In this document: piece after piece, positions 49,682 to 58,572 of the stretch
Numbering within the stretch: position 1 is the first letter of the stretch
Layout of the letters: every line of letters begins with the position of its first letter
Assembly: GCA_964491665.1 (NCBI GenBank)
Contig: CAZBII010000004.1
Location: forward strand, 6,782 to 70,781
Direction of reading: 5' to 3'
From: Ch67 sp964491665
Lineage (GTDB): Bacteria; Pseudomonadota; Gammaproteobacteria; Pseudomonadales; Ketobacteraceae
Length of the DNA: 64,000 bases
The notes under the pieces: model-generated
The model's input: the letters and a program-made list of their open reading frames with translations, nothing else
Databases searched by the model: none
Told to the model about the DNA's origin: nothing
Made by a program: the position numbers and the translations under genes

Positions 49682-51940
49682 ATGGCCAACGCCTACCTGA
49701 ACGGATCGCCGGAAACTCTGATCAGCGTTAACCGCCGCGTGGTGACCAGTGGCGGTGTGCGCGGGATTTATCTGCCGACGCTGGATCGGCGGCGCCCTGC
49801 TGCGCCTGAACTGACGCAGCTGGCAGACAATGAGTTCTATGTGGCAAACGGCGCCACTTTCACCTGGCAGCCGTCGCACCGGTATCGCGTCACCACCGGG
49901 CATTACCGGAAAACCTACGGCCCCGACTGCGTGTCGGTGAACCCGATCACCGGGCAGGTTAAATTCAATACCGCGCTGATGCCGCTGGCGAAGGGATACC
50001 GGCAGGACCAGACCGTGCACATCGGCGTGGAATTGTCGAACGTGTCCGGTATTTCCGAAACCGTGATCCTGGTGCACATCGGAAAAACTGCTGGCAACGT
50101 GCATCGCGTCGGCCCCGGCCGGCCTTATGCCACGCTCAACGCGCTGGCGGTGTCTGGCGCGTTCGCTGCTGGTGACACTGTGGTGATCGATCAGGGCGTC
50201 TACACCGGCGTGAATAACACGCTGGTTTATCGCGAGGGAGCGCTGGGAACACAGCTACCCGGCGGAACAAATCAGCGCTACACCAACATCATCGCCCGCG
50301 TTCCCGGCCACTGGGTTTTCGATGGAGAGGATATTAACCTCAGCGCGATTTACATTTACGGCAACGAGCCATCCGCCGACTGGGACAATACGTGGGTGGG
50401 CACCGTCAACCGCAACTGGACGATGGTGAGCGGTTTGAAAACGGTGCGCTGCAAAGCTGATTCTATAGGCGGCTCGTTCTGCGCCTACGTTGTGGTGCGC
50501 GACTGCTGGCCAGGCGATGCGCGGGCAGACGACGACGCGGAACACAACGTCAGCAACCTGAACTGGCACCGCTGCCACGACATCCTGGTCGAAAGCTCTT
50601 TTCCCTACGGTTACGGCCGCTACAACGTGAGCTCCTACGAATCCAATCTGGTTGTTTATCGGCGTTGCGCTGCGCGCTACGTGCCGTTCTGGGGCCGGCA
50701 GCCTGCATCAAGCGGCTTCTCTTTTTACCGCGCCCGCAACTGTACCGCGCAGAATTGCTGGGTGCTCGATTGTGATCTGGACCCGGCGTGGAAGCCGCGA
50801 AAGGTCACCCCGCAGTACACCACCGATGCGTTTCAGGTGGCGTCTACAAATGCGTGGAATTTCAGCTACGGAAACGAGTTTCGCCGGTGCGGCGCCATCG
50901 GCATAGACACCGGCTTCCTGCACGCTGCCGCCTACGGCCTGGCGGCAGACCAGTGGACCTATACCGCCCGCGAATTTTTTGGCATGGGCGCCGTGTTCAA
51001 CCACGGCAAGGATTCCGCGCACGGCATCATGACCGGCTACAAGTCGCGCATGTACAACAGCACGATCATGCGCACGCGCTGGCCCGCTGGCACGAACAGT
51101 GACGGCGCAATCATTCAGGGCGATGAAAAACAGATTTATGATTCCCTGTTCCACGACATCGGGCTGGATGAAAACGGAATCCTGCAGGCCACAAACGCAT
51201 TTTTCGCGCACTGGGCCAACCAGGGCGGCATGGTGCGCTCGGAGCGCAACAGCCTGAGCAATTTCGCAGGGCCGAAGCTGGGAACGGTGGCTGCAGGCTA
51301 TCCCGCCACTCTGGTGGAGGTGGCGCCGCTGACCATCCTGGGCACCCGTGAAAACGGCCTCCAATATCCCGGACGCATCGAGCCTGGCTCCGCCCTCGAT
51401 GTCGCCGGCATCGGCGCGAAGAACACCCTGAAAAACCGGGGCAAGCTGGGCACCTATTACGGTGATCCCGAATTCGATGTGGAAGCCGGCTCGCTCACGT
51501 TTCCGCTGCCAGGCGAAGAGATCACCCAGCGGCAGTACAACGAGTACACCTACAACGAGCCGCTTTCGGGCCTGCCCATTTTTCGCGGCAACTACGGCAT
51601 CGGCGCTGCCGGGGAAAACATCAGCTACTGGGTGCACTCCCGCATTCGTGATTCTGTTTTCCCGCTGCATGTCGCCGCCCAGGAATTCGACGACGCCGGC
51701 ACGCCGAAAGTGCGCGTCAGCTGGCTGCGGCATCCTGAAAAATACAAGGGGCAGTATCTGGGATTCAAGATCTACCGCAACGCGGAATCCTCACCGTTTG
51801 CCATCGTCACCGGCGAGGAAACCGACTGCATCGATCCCGCACCGATTGCCATCGGCACCGATGTCTACACCGTTGTTGCCATGCACCACGGCGACGGCGA
51901 CAGCGGCCACTCTCACCCTGTAACAGCGATGGCGGCATAA
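49682..51940 (+). CDS. Large beta-helix tailspike candidate
   Basis: 752 residues. GPGRPYATLNALAVSGAFAAGDTVVIDQGVYTG (residues about 140-175) is the usual entry to a pectate-lyase-like right-handed beta-helix, which continues with short repeated strands and turns to about residue 640. The last 100 residues resemble a fibronectin-like module (VRVSWLRHPEKYKGQYLGFKI). Phage tailspikes of this fold often bind or cleave surface polysaccharide; catalytic residues cannot be picked out. Long, near the right end, typical for a variable receptor-binding protein. Confidence 0.65.
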   Translation: MANAYLNGSPETLISVNRRVVTSGGVRGIYLPTLDRRRPAAPELTQLADNEFYVANGATFTWQPSHRYRVTTGHYRKTYGPDCVSVNPITGQVKFNTALMPLAKGYRQDQTVHIGVELSNVSGISETVILVHIGKTAGNVHRVGPGRPYATLNALAVSGAFAAGDTVVIDQGVYTGVNNTLVYREGALGTQLPGGTNQRYTNIIARVPGHWVFDGEDINLSAIYIYGNEPSADWDNTWVGTVNRNWTMVSGLKTVRCKADSIGGSFCAYVVVRDCWPGDARADDDAEHNVSNLNWHRCHDILVESSFPYGYGRYNVSSYESNLVVYRRCAARYVPFWGRQPASSGFSFYRARNCTAQNCWVLDCDLDPAWKPRKVTPQYTTDAFQVASTNAWNFSYGNEFRRCGAIGIDTGFLHAAAYGLAADQWTYTAREFFGMGAVFNHGKDSAHGIMTGYKSRMYNSTIMRTRWPAGTNSDGAIIQGDEKQIYDSLFHDIGLDENGILQATNAFFAHWANQGGMVRSERNSLSNFAGPKLGTVAAGYPATLVEVAPLTILGTRENGLQYPGRIEPGSALDVAGIGAKNTLKNRGKLGTYYGDPEFDVEAGSLTFPLPGEEITQRQYNEYTYNEPLSGLPIFRGNYGIGAAGENISYWVHSRIRDSVFPLHVAAQEFDDAGTPKVRVSWLRHPEKYKGQYLGFKIYRNAESSPFAIVTGEETDCIDPAPIAIGTDVYTVVAMHHGDGDSGHSHPVTAMAA

Positions 51941-51941
51941 C

Positions 51942-54122
51942 ATGACGACGATTGTAAATACCGCCCTCCTGTACAGCGGCGCCAACAGCTACGCGCTGCA
52001 GCAGGCCAGCACCGGCAAACGCATGCTGCTGCTGATTGCCACCGCATTTGACTGGTACGGCAACAACGCCACACTGTCGTGTTCGGTTGAGGGCGCGCCG
52101 CTCACGCCGCTGGTCAGCTATCTGCGCGCGGCGGAATCCAGCAACTGCAACACCGCCGTATATGCGCTGATCGATGCTGAATTGCCTGCGGCTGCCGGCG
52201 ATATAGACGTCGAATTTTTATCGGCCTACTACAGCCGGCTGGCCATCGTCGAGCTGGCGAATGCGCCGCAGAATAAAGCGCTGCTGACAATCAGTAATGC
52301 CGCCGTCACGGCTGGCGCATCCAGTGCAGCCGTGGTGCCTGTGGCGCTGGATCTGGTGATTTCCGCGCTGGGAATCAATCTGAACAACACCATCACCGGT
52401 CTGGCGCCGACATCACTGCTGGGCGTCGAATCATCGACCGGGTCGGAAACGCGCTTCGCCCTGGGCGCGTACTCTGCAGCCACAGCAGATCCGGTTACGC
52501 TGGGTTTTTCCATCGAGTACGGTTCAACCCAGCCCGGCTCGCTCACCACCATCCGCATTCCAGTGCTGGCCGAATCGTGGCTGGTTAATCCGGAAGAAGA
52601 CGACGCGCACATCGACGGCGACGAAGCCCGCTGGCTGGTCGGCAGCGAGTGGTTCATCGCTCCCACCGACGACGACGCGCATATCGATTCCAGCGCACCA
52701 GGCTGGAATCAATCAGATGTGGGCGTCACCCGCAACGTCATCGACCCGAACGGCGATCCCATCAGTGCGCGCATTTCCGTGCTGCCCGTCAACGGCACCG
52801 CCGATCTGTCGCTGTCAGGCAACCTGGTCTACTACCCGTTCGATGATGAGAGCACCGGCGACGTGTTCACGGTGGAACCGTGGAGCGATGGCCAGCCGTC
52901 GCCGAACACATACCAGGTCACAATCCTGCACGACGAAACCGCCGTCGCGCCGCAATTCGACACGCTGCCGCTGCTGTCCGTCACCGAAGGCTCGCAGTAC
53001 AACTACGCGGGCACGGTGTCGGATGAAAACGGCGACGCGATCACGATCAGCGCGCCGATTAAACCGACGTGGGCCACGCTCACCCAGACCGGCCCCACCA
53101 GTTTCACGCTGGTCGGCACACCCCCGGTGGAGGACGTCAATACGTACCAGGTGCGGCTGCGCGCTGGCGATGCATTCCTCGCCGGCTATCAGGACTACAA
53201 CATCACCGTCCTGCGCGCACCGTTTTTCACCAGCGCCACCGAGGTCAACTGGAACAACTGGAGCACCGGCACGCTGCAGCTCACTAGCAACACGCCGGGT
53301 GCAGTGTTCACGCTGGTCAGCCCACCGGCTGGTGTCACCATCGACGGCAGCGGTCTGGTGTCCGGCGCGCTCACCACACACGGCGATGTTGCATTCGTGG
53401 CGCGCGTCACGCACAGCGGACGCAGCCGCGATCGGGTGATCACGGCGCACATCAATGGCCGCCCGGTTTTTTTCAATTCGCAATCAGTAAATCTGAGTAC
53501 GCCTGGCGCGATCGCGCCGATCACAATAGAAGCGCAAGATCCAGAGGGTGCGGCCATCACACTGACCGCGCTTGATGTGCCGGTCGGTCTGGCATTTGTA
53601 CCGGTCACAGATCCGCAGGCGACGGATAACGGTACCGTCTACACTGGCGTGCTGACCGGTGTGCTGGCGGCGGGAATTCACACATTTAGCGTGCGTGCGG
53701 CAACGGTCAACAGCGGCACTAGCGACCTCACCATTGTCATTACCGTGGCGGGCGCGGCAGGTGGCACTACCCTGGTCCTGCCAGACAATCTGTATGTAAC
53801 CGTCCCTGCGGATGTAGCTGTGCTGTACAAGGATCATCAAGCGGTGGCCGCGTGGCTGGCATCAGCGGCCGCGTCTGATGACCTCCCGGTGGTCAACGAT
53901 TGCCCCAATGACATGTTCGTGACCGCCAGCCCGATCATGGTAACCTTCACCGCCCTGGATGGCGTTGGCGGCCAGGTTTCAGGCATTAGATACATCTTCA
54001 TCCAGCATGCCAGCGCCACCCCTGTGCCCGAGGCTGGTGGGCGCATCTTTAAGTACAAGGGCGGGAGGCATGTAAACATAGGGACTTCAGGGGACGATTT
54101 GAGCCACTTAATTGACACTTAA
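51942..54122 (+). CDS. Ig-like domain tail protein, last prophage gene
   Basis: 726 residues, starting after the tailspike stop. Domain one (about 1-200) is beta-rich, followed by a duplicated acidic motif DDAHID (two copies near residues 220-250). From residue 330 there are putative Ig/cadherin-like domains (LLSVTEGSQYNYAGTVSDENGDAITISAP; GVTIDGSGLVSGALT), as in surface adhesins. The gene stops 63 bases from the right end. It likely extends from the tail to contact the host, or decorates the spike. No fibre-assembly chaperone gene follows it. Confidence 0.65.
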   Translation: MTTIVNTALLYSGANSYALQQASTGKRMLLLIATAFDWYGNNATLSCSVEGAPLTPLVSYLRAAESSNCNTAVYALIDAELPAAAGDIDVEFLSAYYSRLAIVELANAPQNKALLTISNAAVTAGASSAAVVPVALDLVISALGINLNNTITGLAPTSLLGVESSTGSETRFALGAYSAATADPVTLGFSIEYGSTQPGSLTTIRIPVLAESWLVNPEEDDAHIDGDEARWLVGSEWFIAPTDDDAHIDSSAPGWNQSDVGVTRNVIDPNGDPISARISVLPVNGTADLSLSGNLVYYPFDDESTGDVFTVEPWSDGQPSPNTYQVTILHDETAVAPQFDTLPLLSVTEGSQYNYAGTVSDENGDAITISAPIKPTWATLTQTGPTSFTLVGTPPVEDVNTYQVRLRAGDAFLAGYQDYNITVLRAPFFTSATEVNWNNWSTGTLQLTSNTPGAVFTLVSPPAGVTIDGSGLVSGALTTHGDVAFVARVTHSGRSRDRVITAHINGRPVFFNSQSVNLSTPGAIAPITIEAQDPEGAAITLTALDVPVGLAFVPVTDPQATDNGTVYTGVLTGVLAAGIHTFSVRAATVNSGTSDLTIVITVAGAAGGTTLVLPDNLYVTVPADVAVLYKDHQAVAAWLASAAASDDLPVVNDCPNDMFVTASPIMVTFTALDGVGGQVSGIRYIFIQHASATPVPEAGGRIFKYKGGRHVNIGTSGDDLSHLIDT

Positions 54123-54138
54123 AGGTCCCTAAAGTCGT

Positions 54139-54185
54139 GTCTCAAGTAGCTTGGCGCGGCGTCTCAGGCTATTTGGCGCGCTACA
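54139..54185. repeat. Prophage right end with two 20-bp repeats
   Basis: GTCTCAAGTAGCTTGGCGCG (54139-54158) and GTCTCAGGCTATTTGGCGCG (54161-54180) are direct repeats 22 bases apart, 14 of 20 identical; the element ends CTACA at 54185. They are inverted relative to the GAGA sites at the left end and are the likely R1/R2 transposase sites. Confidence 0.75.
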
Positions 54186-54190
54186 CAGGG
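54186..54190. repeat. Right target-site duplication (CAGGG)
   Basis: Matches 16380-16384 exactly and follows the prophage terminus directly. Confidence 0.9.
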
Positions 54191-54246
54191 TTTGGCCTGG
54201 GCGCGCCTGTCGCGGGCAGTTCCTGCAGTGGCGGGAAATTCGTATA

Positions 54247-54262
54247 CTGTAAAAATATACAG
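54247..54262 (+). promoter_or_regulatory. LexA box
   Basis: CTGTAAAAATATACAG fits CTGT-N8-ACAG exactly with an AT-rich centre. It overlaps a TATACT -10-like hexamer (54243-54248) and lies 17 bases before the radical SAM start codon, so LexA binding would block transcription. The prophage junction is only 57 bases upstream. Confidence 0.85.
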
Positions 54263-54279
54263 CTATTTGCGAGTGCGAC

Positions 54280-55374
54280 ATGTCAAACCAGGGCAACAAT
54301 GGCGGCAAAAATCCGCTGAAAGGGCGCGGTGCGGTGAGCAATCCCACCGGCCGTTTCGAGCAGCGCATTTCCGTGCTGGAAGAGGAATTCCTGCCGTCAA
54401 AGCGCGACACGGTTTTCCTGCCGGAGCAGGCCAAATCCCTGATTACCCGCAACCAGTCGCCGGACGTGCCGTTCCTGCAGTCCATCAATCCCTATCGTGG
54501 CTGCGAGCACGGCTGCATCTACTGTTTTGCCCGTCCCAACCACGCCTATGTGGGCCTGTCGCCGGGGCTGGATTTCGAGACCCGCATCTTTGTGAAGGAA
54601 AACGCCATCGAGGCACTGCGGCGCGATCTGGTGCGGCCTTCCTACCAGTGCTCGCCGATCTGCATCGGTACCGCGACCGATCCCTACCAGCCGGTGGAAG
54701 CGGAGCGCAAACTCACCCGCCAGATCCTGCAATTGCTGCTGGAATGCCGGCATCCGGTGACGCTGATTACCAAGAACCAGCTGGTGGCGCGGGATGTGGA
54801 TGTGCTGGCGGAACTGGCGCAGCAGTCGCTGGTGAAGGTGATGATCAGCCTGACCACTCTCGACAACCAGACCAAGCGCTGGCTGGAGCCGCGCACGTCA
54901 TCCGGCGAGGCGCGGCTGCGGGCGGTAGCCACGTTACGGGCAGCGGGTGTGCCGGTAGGCATTCTGGTGGCGCCGCTGATTCCCTGGATCAACGATCACG
55001 AAACCGAGCAGCTGCTGGAACGGGCGGCTCAGGCTGGTGCGCAGGGTGCCAATTTCATGCTGCTGCGGTTGCCGCTGGAAGTGGCGCCGCTGTTTGTGGA
55101 ATGGCTGCAGACCCATTATCCGGACCGGGCCGAGCGGGTGCTGGCCACGATCCGCGATGCGCGTGGCGGCAAGCTGTATGAATCGAAGTTCGGCGCGCGC
55201 ATGACCGGCTCTGGTGAATATGCCCGGTTGTATGCCCAGCGTTTCCACCTGGCCTGTCGCAAGGTGGGATTGAACTTTGATCGTGTGCGCGGCGAGGTGC
55301 TGGATTGCAGCCGGTTCGTGCCACCGATGGTGGCACGGCCGGCGCGGGAGGATTCCCAGTTAAGTCTGTTTTGA
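54280..55374 (+). CDS. PA0069-type radical SAM protein, SOS-controlled
   Basis: 364 residues. The radical-SAM iron-sulfur motif is C75-x3-C79-x2-C82 within NPYRGCEHGCIYCFARPNH. The remainder (IGTATDPYQPVEAERKLTRQIL; VTLITKNQLVARDVDVL) is typical of the PA0069/SplB-related group, close to spore-photoproduct-lyase-like repair enzymes. The P. aeruginosa homologue PA0069 belongs to the LexA regulon as I recall, and a perfect LexA box is present here. A role in DNA damage is therefore likely; the reaction is unproven. Confidence 0.93.
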   Translation: MSNQGNNGGKNPLKGRGAVSNPTGRFEQRISVLEEEFLPSKRDTVFLPEQAKSLITRNQSPDVPFLQSINPYRGCEHGCIYCFARPNHAYVGLSPGLDFETRIFVKENAIEALRRDLVRPSYQCSPICIGTATDPYQPVEAERKLTRQILQLLLECRHPVTLITKNQLVARDVDVLAELAQQSLVKVMISLTTLDNQTKRWLEPRTSSGEARLRAVATLRAAGVPVGILVAPLIPWINDHETEQLLERAAQAGAQGANFMLLRLPLEVAPLFVEWLQTHYPDRAERVLATIRDARGGKLYESKFGARMTGSGEYARLYAQRFHLACRKVGLNFDRVRGEVLDCSRFVPPMVARPAREDSQLSLF

Positions 55375-55386
55375 GCGGGCCGGTTG

Positions 55387-56307
55387 TCAGCGATGCTGTT
55401 TTGCCCGGTTCTGTGCAGTGGCCAGTGCCTGGGCGGCGGGCGGCGCGTAACGGGCTTTCACCGGCAGCAGTGGCAGGCTCAACCGCACCAGTTGTGCCAG
55501 CGGTTTGAACAGCAGTTCCTGTGGCCGGCCCCATTCCACATGCAGGGTTTTGCGGAGGGCGTGGGGCAGGGTAGCGGCGGTATTCAGCATCAGCCAGCCG
55601 CCGGCAGTGCGGTAAGCAAAATTCCAGATGCCATCCGGCAGCCACTTCAGGAATGGCGGCTTGCGTGATTTCTTCAGGGTCACGTCAATCAGGTAGCGCG
55701 CCAGACTGGTTTCCTCCAGCCGTTCTTCCACCATTTTGTTGAAATAACTCCAGAAGGCGGACGTGTCGGCGGGCATGTCCTCGGCCCGGATGCCCATGAC
55801 CCGGCCCTGCTGCACCCATTCCCGGTACAGCTGCGCTTCCTCGGCTGGCGTGAAGGGCTGCTCGCCGAACAGGCGCTGGGTGGTGACCATGGTGTAGTAG
55901 GTGGTCATGTGAACCCAGGCGTAGGCCTCGCGGTCGAGGGCGAAATAGCGGCGGCCCTTGTCGTCAGTGCCCTTGATGTCGCGGTGCAGGTCGCGCAGGT
56001 CGCGGCCGGCCTGGGGCGATCCTTCCGGCCCGCCGTACAGCAGGCGCATGCCCCATTCCGCCGTGCGCTGCATGCGGCCCCAGGGATCGGTCTTGAACAC
56101 CGAGTGCTGCTCCACACCTGCACCCACCACCGGATGCGCCACCTGCAGCAGCAGGGTGGTGCCGGCCATCAGCAGTTGCAGGTTGTCGCCGGCATGCTTC
56201 CAGGCCAGCGAGTCCGGTCCGAGAGCGGCGGGCGGCTCAGGATGTGCGGGCGTTGTGGTGGGGTTGGGAGCGGAAGACGAAATGCTGGAAACACTGGCTG
56301 GGGTCAT
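55387..56307 (-). CDS. Oxygenase of the MpaB/DUF2236 family
   Basis: 306 residues. LLMAGTTLLLQVAHPVVGAGVEQHSVFKTDPWGRMQRT is the DUF2236 signature; later WVHMTTYYTMVTTQRLFG and WSYFNKMVEERL carry further conserved His/Tyr. The family is b-type haem-linked and includes the fungal mycophenolate oxygenase MpaB and the latex-clearing protein Lcp. No signal peptide is seen. It is divergent from the acyl-CoA synthetase across a 215-base gap holding a clear inverted repeat. Confidence 0.85.
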   Translation of the reverse strand: MTPASVSSISSSAPNPTTTPAHPEPPAALGPDSLAWKHAGDNLQLLMAGTTLLLQVAHPVVGAGVEQHSVFKTDPWGRMQRTAEWGMRLLYGGPEGSPQAGRDLRDLHRDIKGTDDKGRRYFALDREAYAWVHMTTYYTMVTTQRLFGEQPFTPAEEAQLYREWVQQGRVMGIRAEDMPADTSAFWSYFNKMVEERLEETSLARYLIDVTLKKSRKPPFLKWLPDGIWNFAYRTAGGWLMLNTAATLPHALRKTLHVEWGRPQELLFKPLAQLVRLSLPLLPVKARYAPPAAQALATAQNRAKQHR

Positions 56308-56354
56308 CGCAGTTTCTCGTTGGGGGAATACGGATTTTCGGCAATTTATTTGCT

Positions 56355-56380
56355 CGAGACACAGTGCTTATAGTGTCTCG
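56355..56380. promoter_or_regulatory. Inverted-repeat operator between oxygenase and acyl-CoA synthetase
   Basis: CGAGACAC (56355-56362) and GTGTCTCG (56373-56380) are perfect arms with a 10-base AT-containing spacer that includes TATAGT, a -10-like hexamer. The shape fits a TetR-type operator and could control both divergent genes. Confidence 0.6.
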
Positions 56381-56522
56381 TCGCGGGCGCTGTCAAGGAG
56401 AAAATATACACACTGTTCAGTGGCGGGGTTGTTGGTTAACGGGGAAATGCGGTACCTTCCTGCCCACTGTTTTGACTTGAGAGTCACGCCGGAATTAATC
56501 CATCAGCAGTGGGAAAAACAAC

Positions 56523-58109
56523 ATGCCGTACTACAGGGAAATCAGAACGTTGGGCGACATCGCCCGTTATCATGGCAGCCAGCGTCCGGACGCCACCGCT
56601 TTTGTATTCGAGGAGCGCGAATCGGACTACCAGACCTTCAACCGTCACACCAGCCAGATCGCCAACGGTCTGCTGGCGGAAAAGCTGCCGCCCCAGTCCC
56701 GCATCGCGGTGATGGGCAAGAATTCCGACTGGTATTACGAACTGCTGATCGGCAACGCCAAGGCCGACATGGTGACAGTGGGCATCAACTGGCGTCTGGC
56801 GCCGCCGGAAGTGGCCTGGATTCTCAACGACGCGCAGGCGCGCATTATGTTTGTGGGCAAGGAGTTCGTGCCTCTCTATGAAAGCATCCGCGACCAGCTG
56901 ACCACTGTGCAGAAGGTGATTGTGCTGGCGGATCAGGACGACCGTTATCCCAGCTTTGTGCAGTGGCGCGGCGCGCAGTCGCCCGATGATCCGCATGTGA
57001 AGGTCAACCCGGAAGATGTGGCCGTGCAGATGTACACCAGCGGCACCACCGGCCATCCCAAGGGCGTGCAGGTGTCGCACCAGGCGTTTTACGCGCTGAA
57101 TGAAATCGCCGATCGGCTGGGCGAGCCGGAAGAAGAGTGGACCGAGTGGACCGACCGCGATGTCAGTCTGCTGGCCATGCCCAACTTTCACATTGGCGGC
57201 ACTGGCTGGGCGCTGATCGGCATGTACGCCGGTGCGCGCAACGTGGTGCTGAGCGAGTTCACGCCGGCCGGCTGTCTGCAGGCGATTCGTGATCACCGTA
57301 TTTCCAAGCTGTTCATCGTGCCGGCGGCCATGCAGTTCGTGCTGGCCGATCCCACCTGCGCTGACACTGATTTTTCCTGTCTGAAATTCATGATTTACGG
57401 CGCCTCGCCGATTCCGCTGCCGCTGCTGCAGCGTGCGATGGATGTGTTCCAGTGCGGTTTCGTGCAGCTGTACGGCATGACGGAAACCATGGGCGTGGGC
57501 ACCTATCTGCCGGCGGAAGATCACGATCCGGCAGGCAACAAGCGCATGCGCTCGGCAGGCAAGACCCGCGCCGGCGTGGACATCGCCATCAAGGACAGCG
57601 ATGGCAAGGTGGTGCCGAACGGGGTGATCGGCGAGATCTGCATCAAGTCACCGACCAACATGGTGGGCTACTGGAATCGGCCGGATGCCACCGCTTCCAC
57701 GTTGATTGATGGCTGGGTACACACCGGCGACGCCGGCTACATGGACGATGACGGCTATGTCTACGTGCAGGACCGCATCAAGGACATGATCGTGTCCGGC
57801 GGCGAGAACGTGTATCCGGCGGAAGTGGAAAGTGCACTGTTCGGTCTCGACGGCATTGCCGATGTGGCGGTGATCGGCGTGCCGGACGACAAGTGGGGCG
57901 AGGCGGTGAAGGCCTGTGTGGTGCTGAAGCCGGGCGCCAGCCTGACCGAGCAGGACATCATCGGTTTCGCGCGCCAGAAGATCGCCGGTTTCAAGGTGCC
58001 CAAGTCGGTGGATTTCCTGCCGGTGCTGCCGCGCAATCCGTCCGGCAAGGTGCTGAAACGGGAACTGCGGGCGCCCTATTGGGAGGGTCGCGAGCGGCAG
58101 GTCAACTGA
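56523..58109 (+). CDS. Acyl-CoA synthetase (AMP-forming)
   Basis: 528 residues. The AMP-binding P-loop YTSGTTGHPKG is at 171-181; LYGMTETMG, GWVHTGDAGYMDDDG and the C-terminal DRIKDMIVSGGENVYPAEVE motif follow, and the catalytic Lys is in NPSGKVLKREL. All ANL-superfamily elements are intact. It activates a carboxylic acid (fatty or aromatic) to its CoA ester. It is divergent from the MpaB-type oxygenase with a shared operator-like repeat, so they may serve one pathway. Confidence 0.92.
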   Translation: MPYYREIRTLGDIARYHGSQRPDATAFVFEERESDYQTFNRHTSQIANGLLAEKLPPQSRIAVMGKNSDWYYELLIGNAKADMVTVGINWRLAPPEVAWILNDAQARIMFVGKEFVPLYESIRDQLTTVQKVIVLADQDDRYPSFVQWRGAQSPDDPHVKVNPEDVAVQMYTSGTTGHPKGVQVSHQAFYALNEIADRLGEPEEEWTEWTDRDVSLLAMPNFHIGGTGWALIGMYAGARNVVLSEFTPAGCLQAIRDHRISKLFIVPAAMQFVLADPTCADTDFSCLKFMIYGASPIPLPLLQRAMDVFQCGFVQLYGMTETMGVGTYLPAEDHDPAGNKRMRSAGKTRAGVDIAIKDSDGKVVPNGVIGEICIKSPTNMVGYWNRPDATASTLIDGWVHTGDAGYMDDDGYVYVQDRIKDMIVSGGENVYPAEVESALFGLDGIADVAVIGVPDDKWGEAVKACVVLKPGASLTEQDIIGFARQKIAGFKVPKSVDFLPVLPRNPSGKVLKRELRAPYWEGRERQVN

Positions 58110-58293
58110 GGCCTGCCTGCCCATCCGGAGAGGCTCCGGTTAGACGAAAGGGGTATTAAAAACTGCTTGTGACATAACTGTTTCGACTGTATAGTGCCGC
58201 CCGTTTGCGCGTGTCCGGTGTGCCCCCGCAGTGGGGTTGTGGGCAGGAAGTAAGGGCCGGTGTAGTACGCGCATGTCGTCATCAGGGGGCTTC

Positions 58294-58494
58294 ATGGCAG
58301 TCGAGCAGTTCGAAACCATTTCGTTGTACCTGTGTGTCTCCGGTCTGATTGGCTACATGTTTTTCATCATGTACAAGCTGGCCGCTGAATCCAAAGCCGG
58401 CAAAATCGGTACCGCTGCAATCTTCCTCACCCTGGGTCTGGGCATTTTCGGCTTTATCGCCAAGGAAGTGCTGACCATGGTGATCAGCGTCTAG
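58294..58494 (+). CDS. DUF2788 small membrane protein
   Basis: 66 residues from ATG 58294 after a GGGGG box; the in-frame ATG at 58231 would add an unlikely N-terminus. Two transmembrane helices (LYLCVSGLIGYMFFIMYKL; IGTAAIFLTLGLGIFGFIA) match DUF2788. Widespread in gammaproteobacteria and of unknown function. A terminator follows. Confidence 0.85.
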   Translation: MAVEQFETISLYLCVSGLIGYMFFIMYKLAAESKAGKIGTAAIFLTLGLGIFGFIAKEVLTMVISV

Positions 58495-58514
58495 GTTTCA
58501 TATTCAGTATCAGG

Positions 58515-58540
58515 AAAAGCTCCGCGAGGGGCTTTTTTTG
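58515..58540 (+). terminator. Intrinsic terminator of the DUF2788 gene
   Basis: AAAAGCTCC (58515-58523) pairs with GGGGCTTTTT (one G-T pair) over a GCGA loop, followed by a run of T. Confidence 0.8.
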
Positions 58541-58572
58541 TGCGCGCACATTTACCGGCTGGGGAAGACGAC

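Larger units (their letters stand above)
16385..54185. mobile_element. Complete Mu-like transposable prophage (37,801 bp)
   Basis: Both ends can be set to the base. The 5-bp sequence CAGGG occurs at 16380-16384 and again at 54186-54190. Between them the element begins TGTAAGGGG and ends GCGCTACA; read inward from each end, TGTA occupies +1 to +4 and CTGAGA occupies +19 to +24 on both sides. The contents follow Mu order: repressor, Ner, DDE transposase, ATPase, GemA, Mor, lysis, terminase, portal, MuF, protease, capsid and a contractile tail. No module is obviously missing or frame-broken, so it may be functional. It lies between the phosphorylase operon and the PA0069-type gene. Confidence 0.95.

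Noticed and set aside
49185..52712. Long minus-strand open frames opposite the tail genes (for example 50708-51733)
   Set aside because: They mirror the codon periodicity of well-supported plus-strand genes, have no ribosome-binding sites and show no known domains.
54139..54185. Alternative right end at CTACACA with GGGTT as target duplication
   Set aside because: GGGTT does not precede a TG at the left; CAGGG does, and only that choice aligns CTGAGA at the same offset from both ends.
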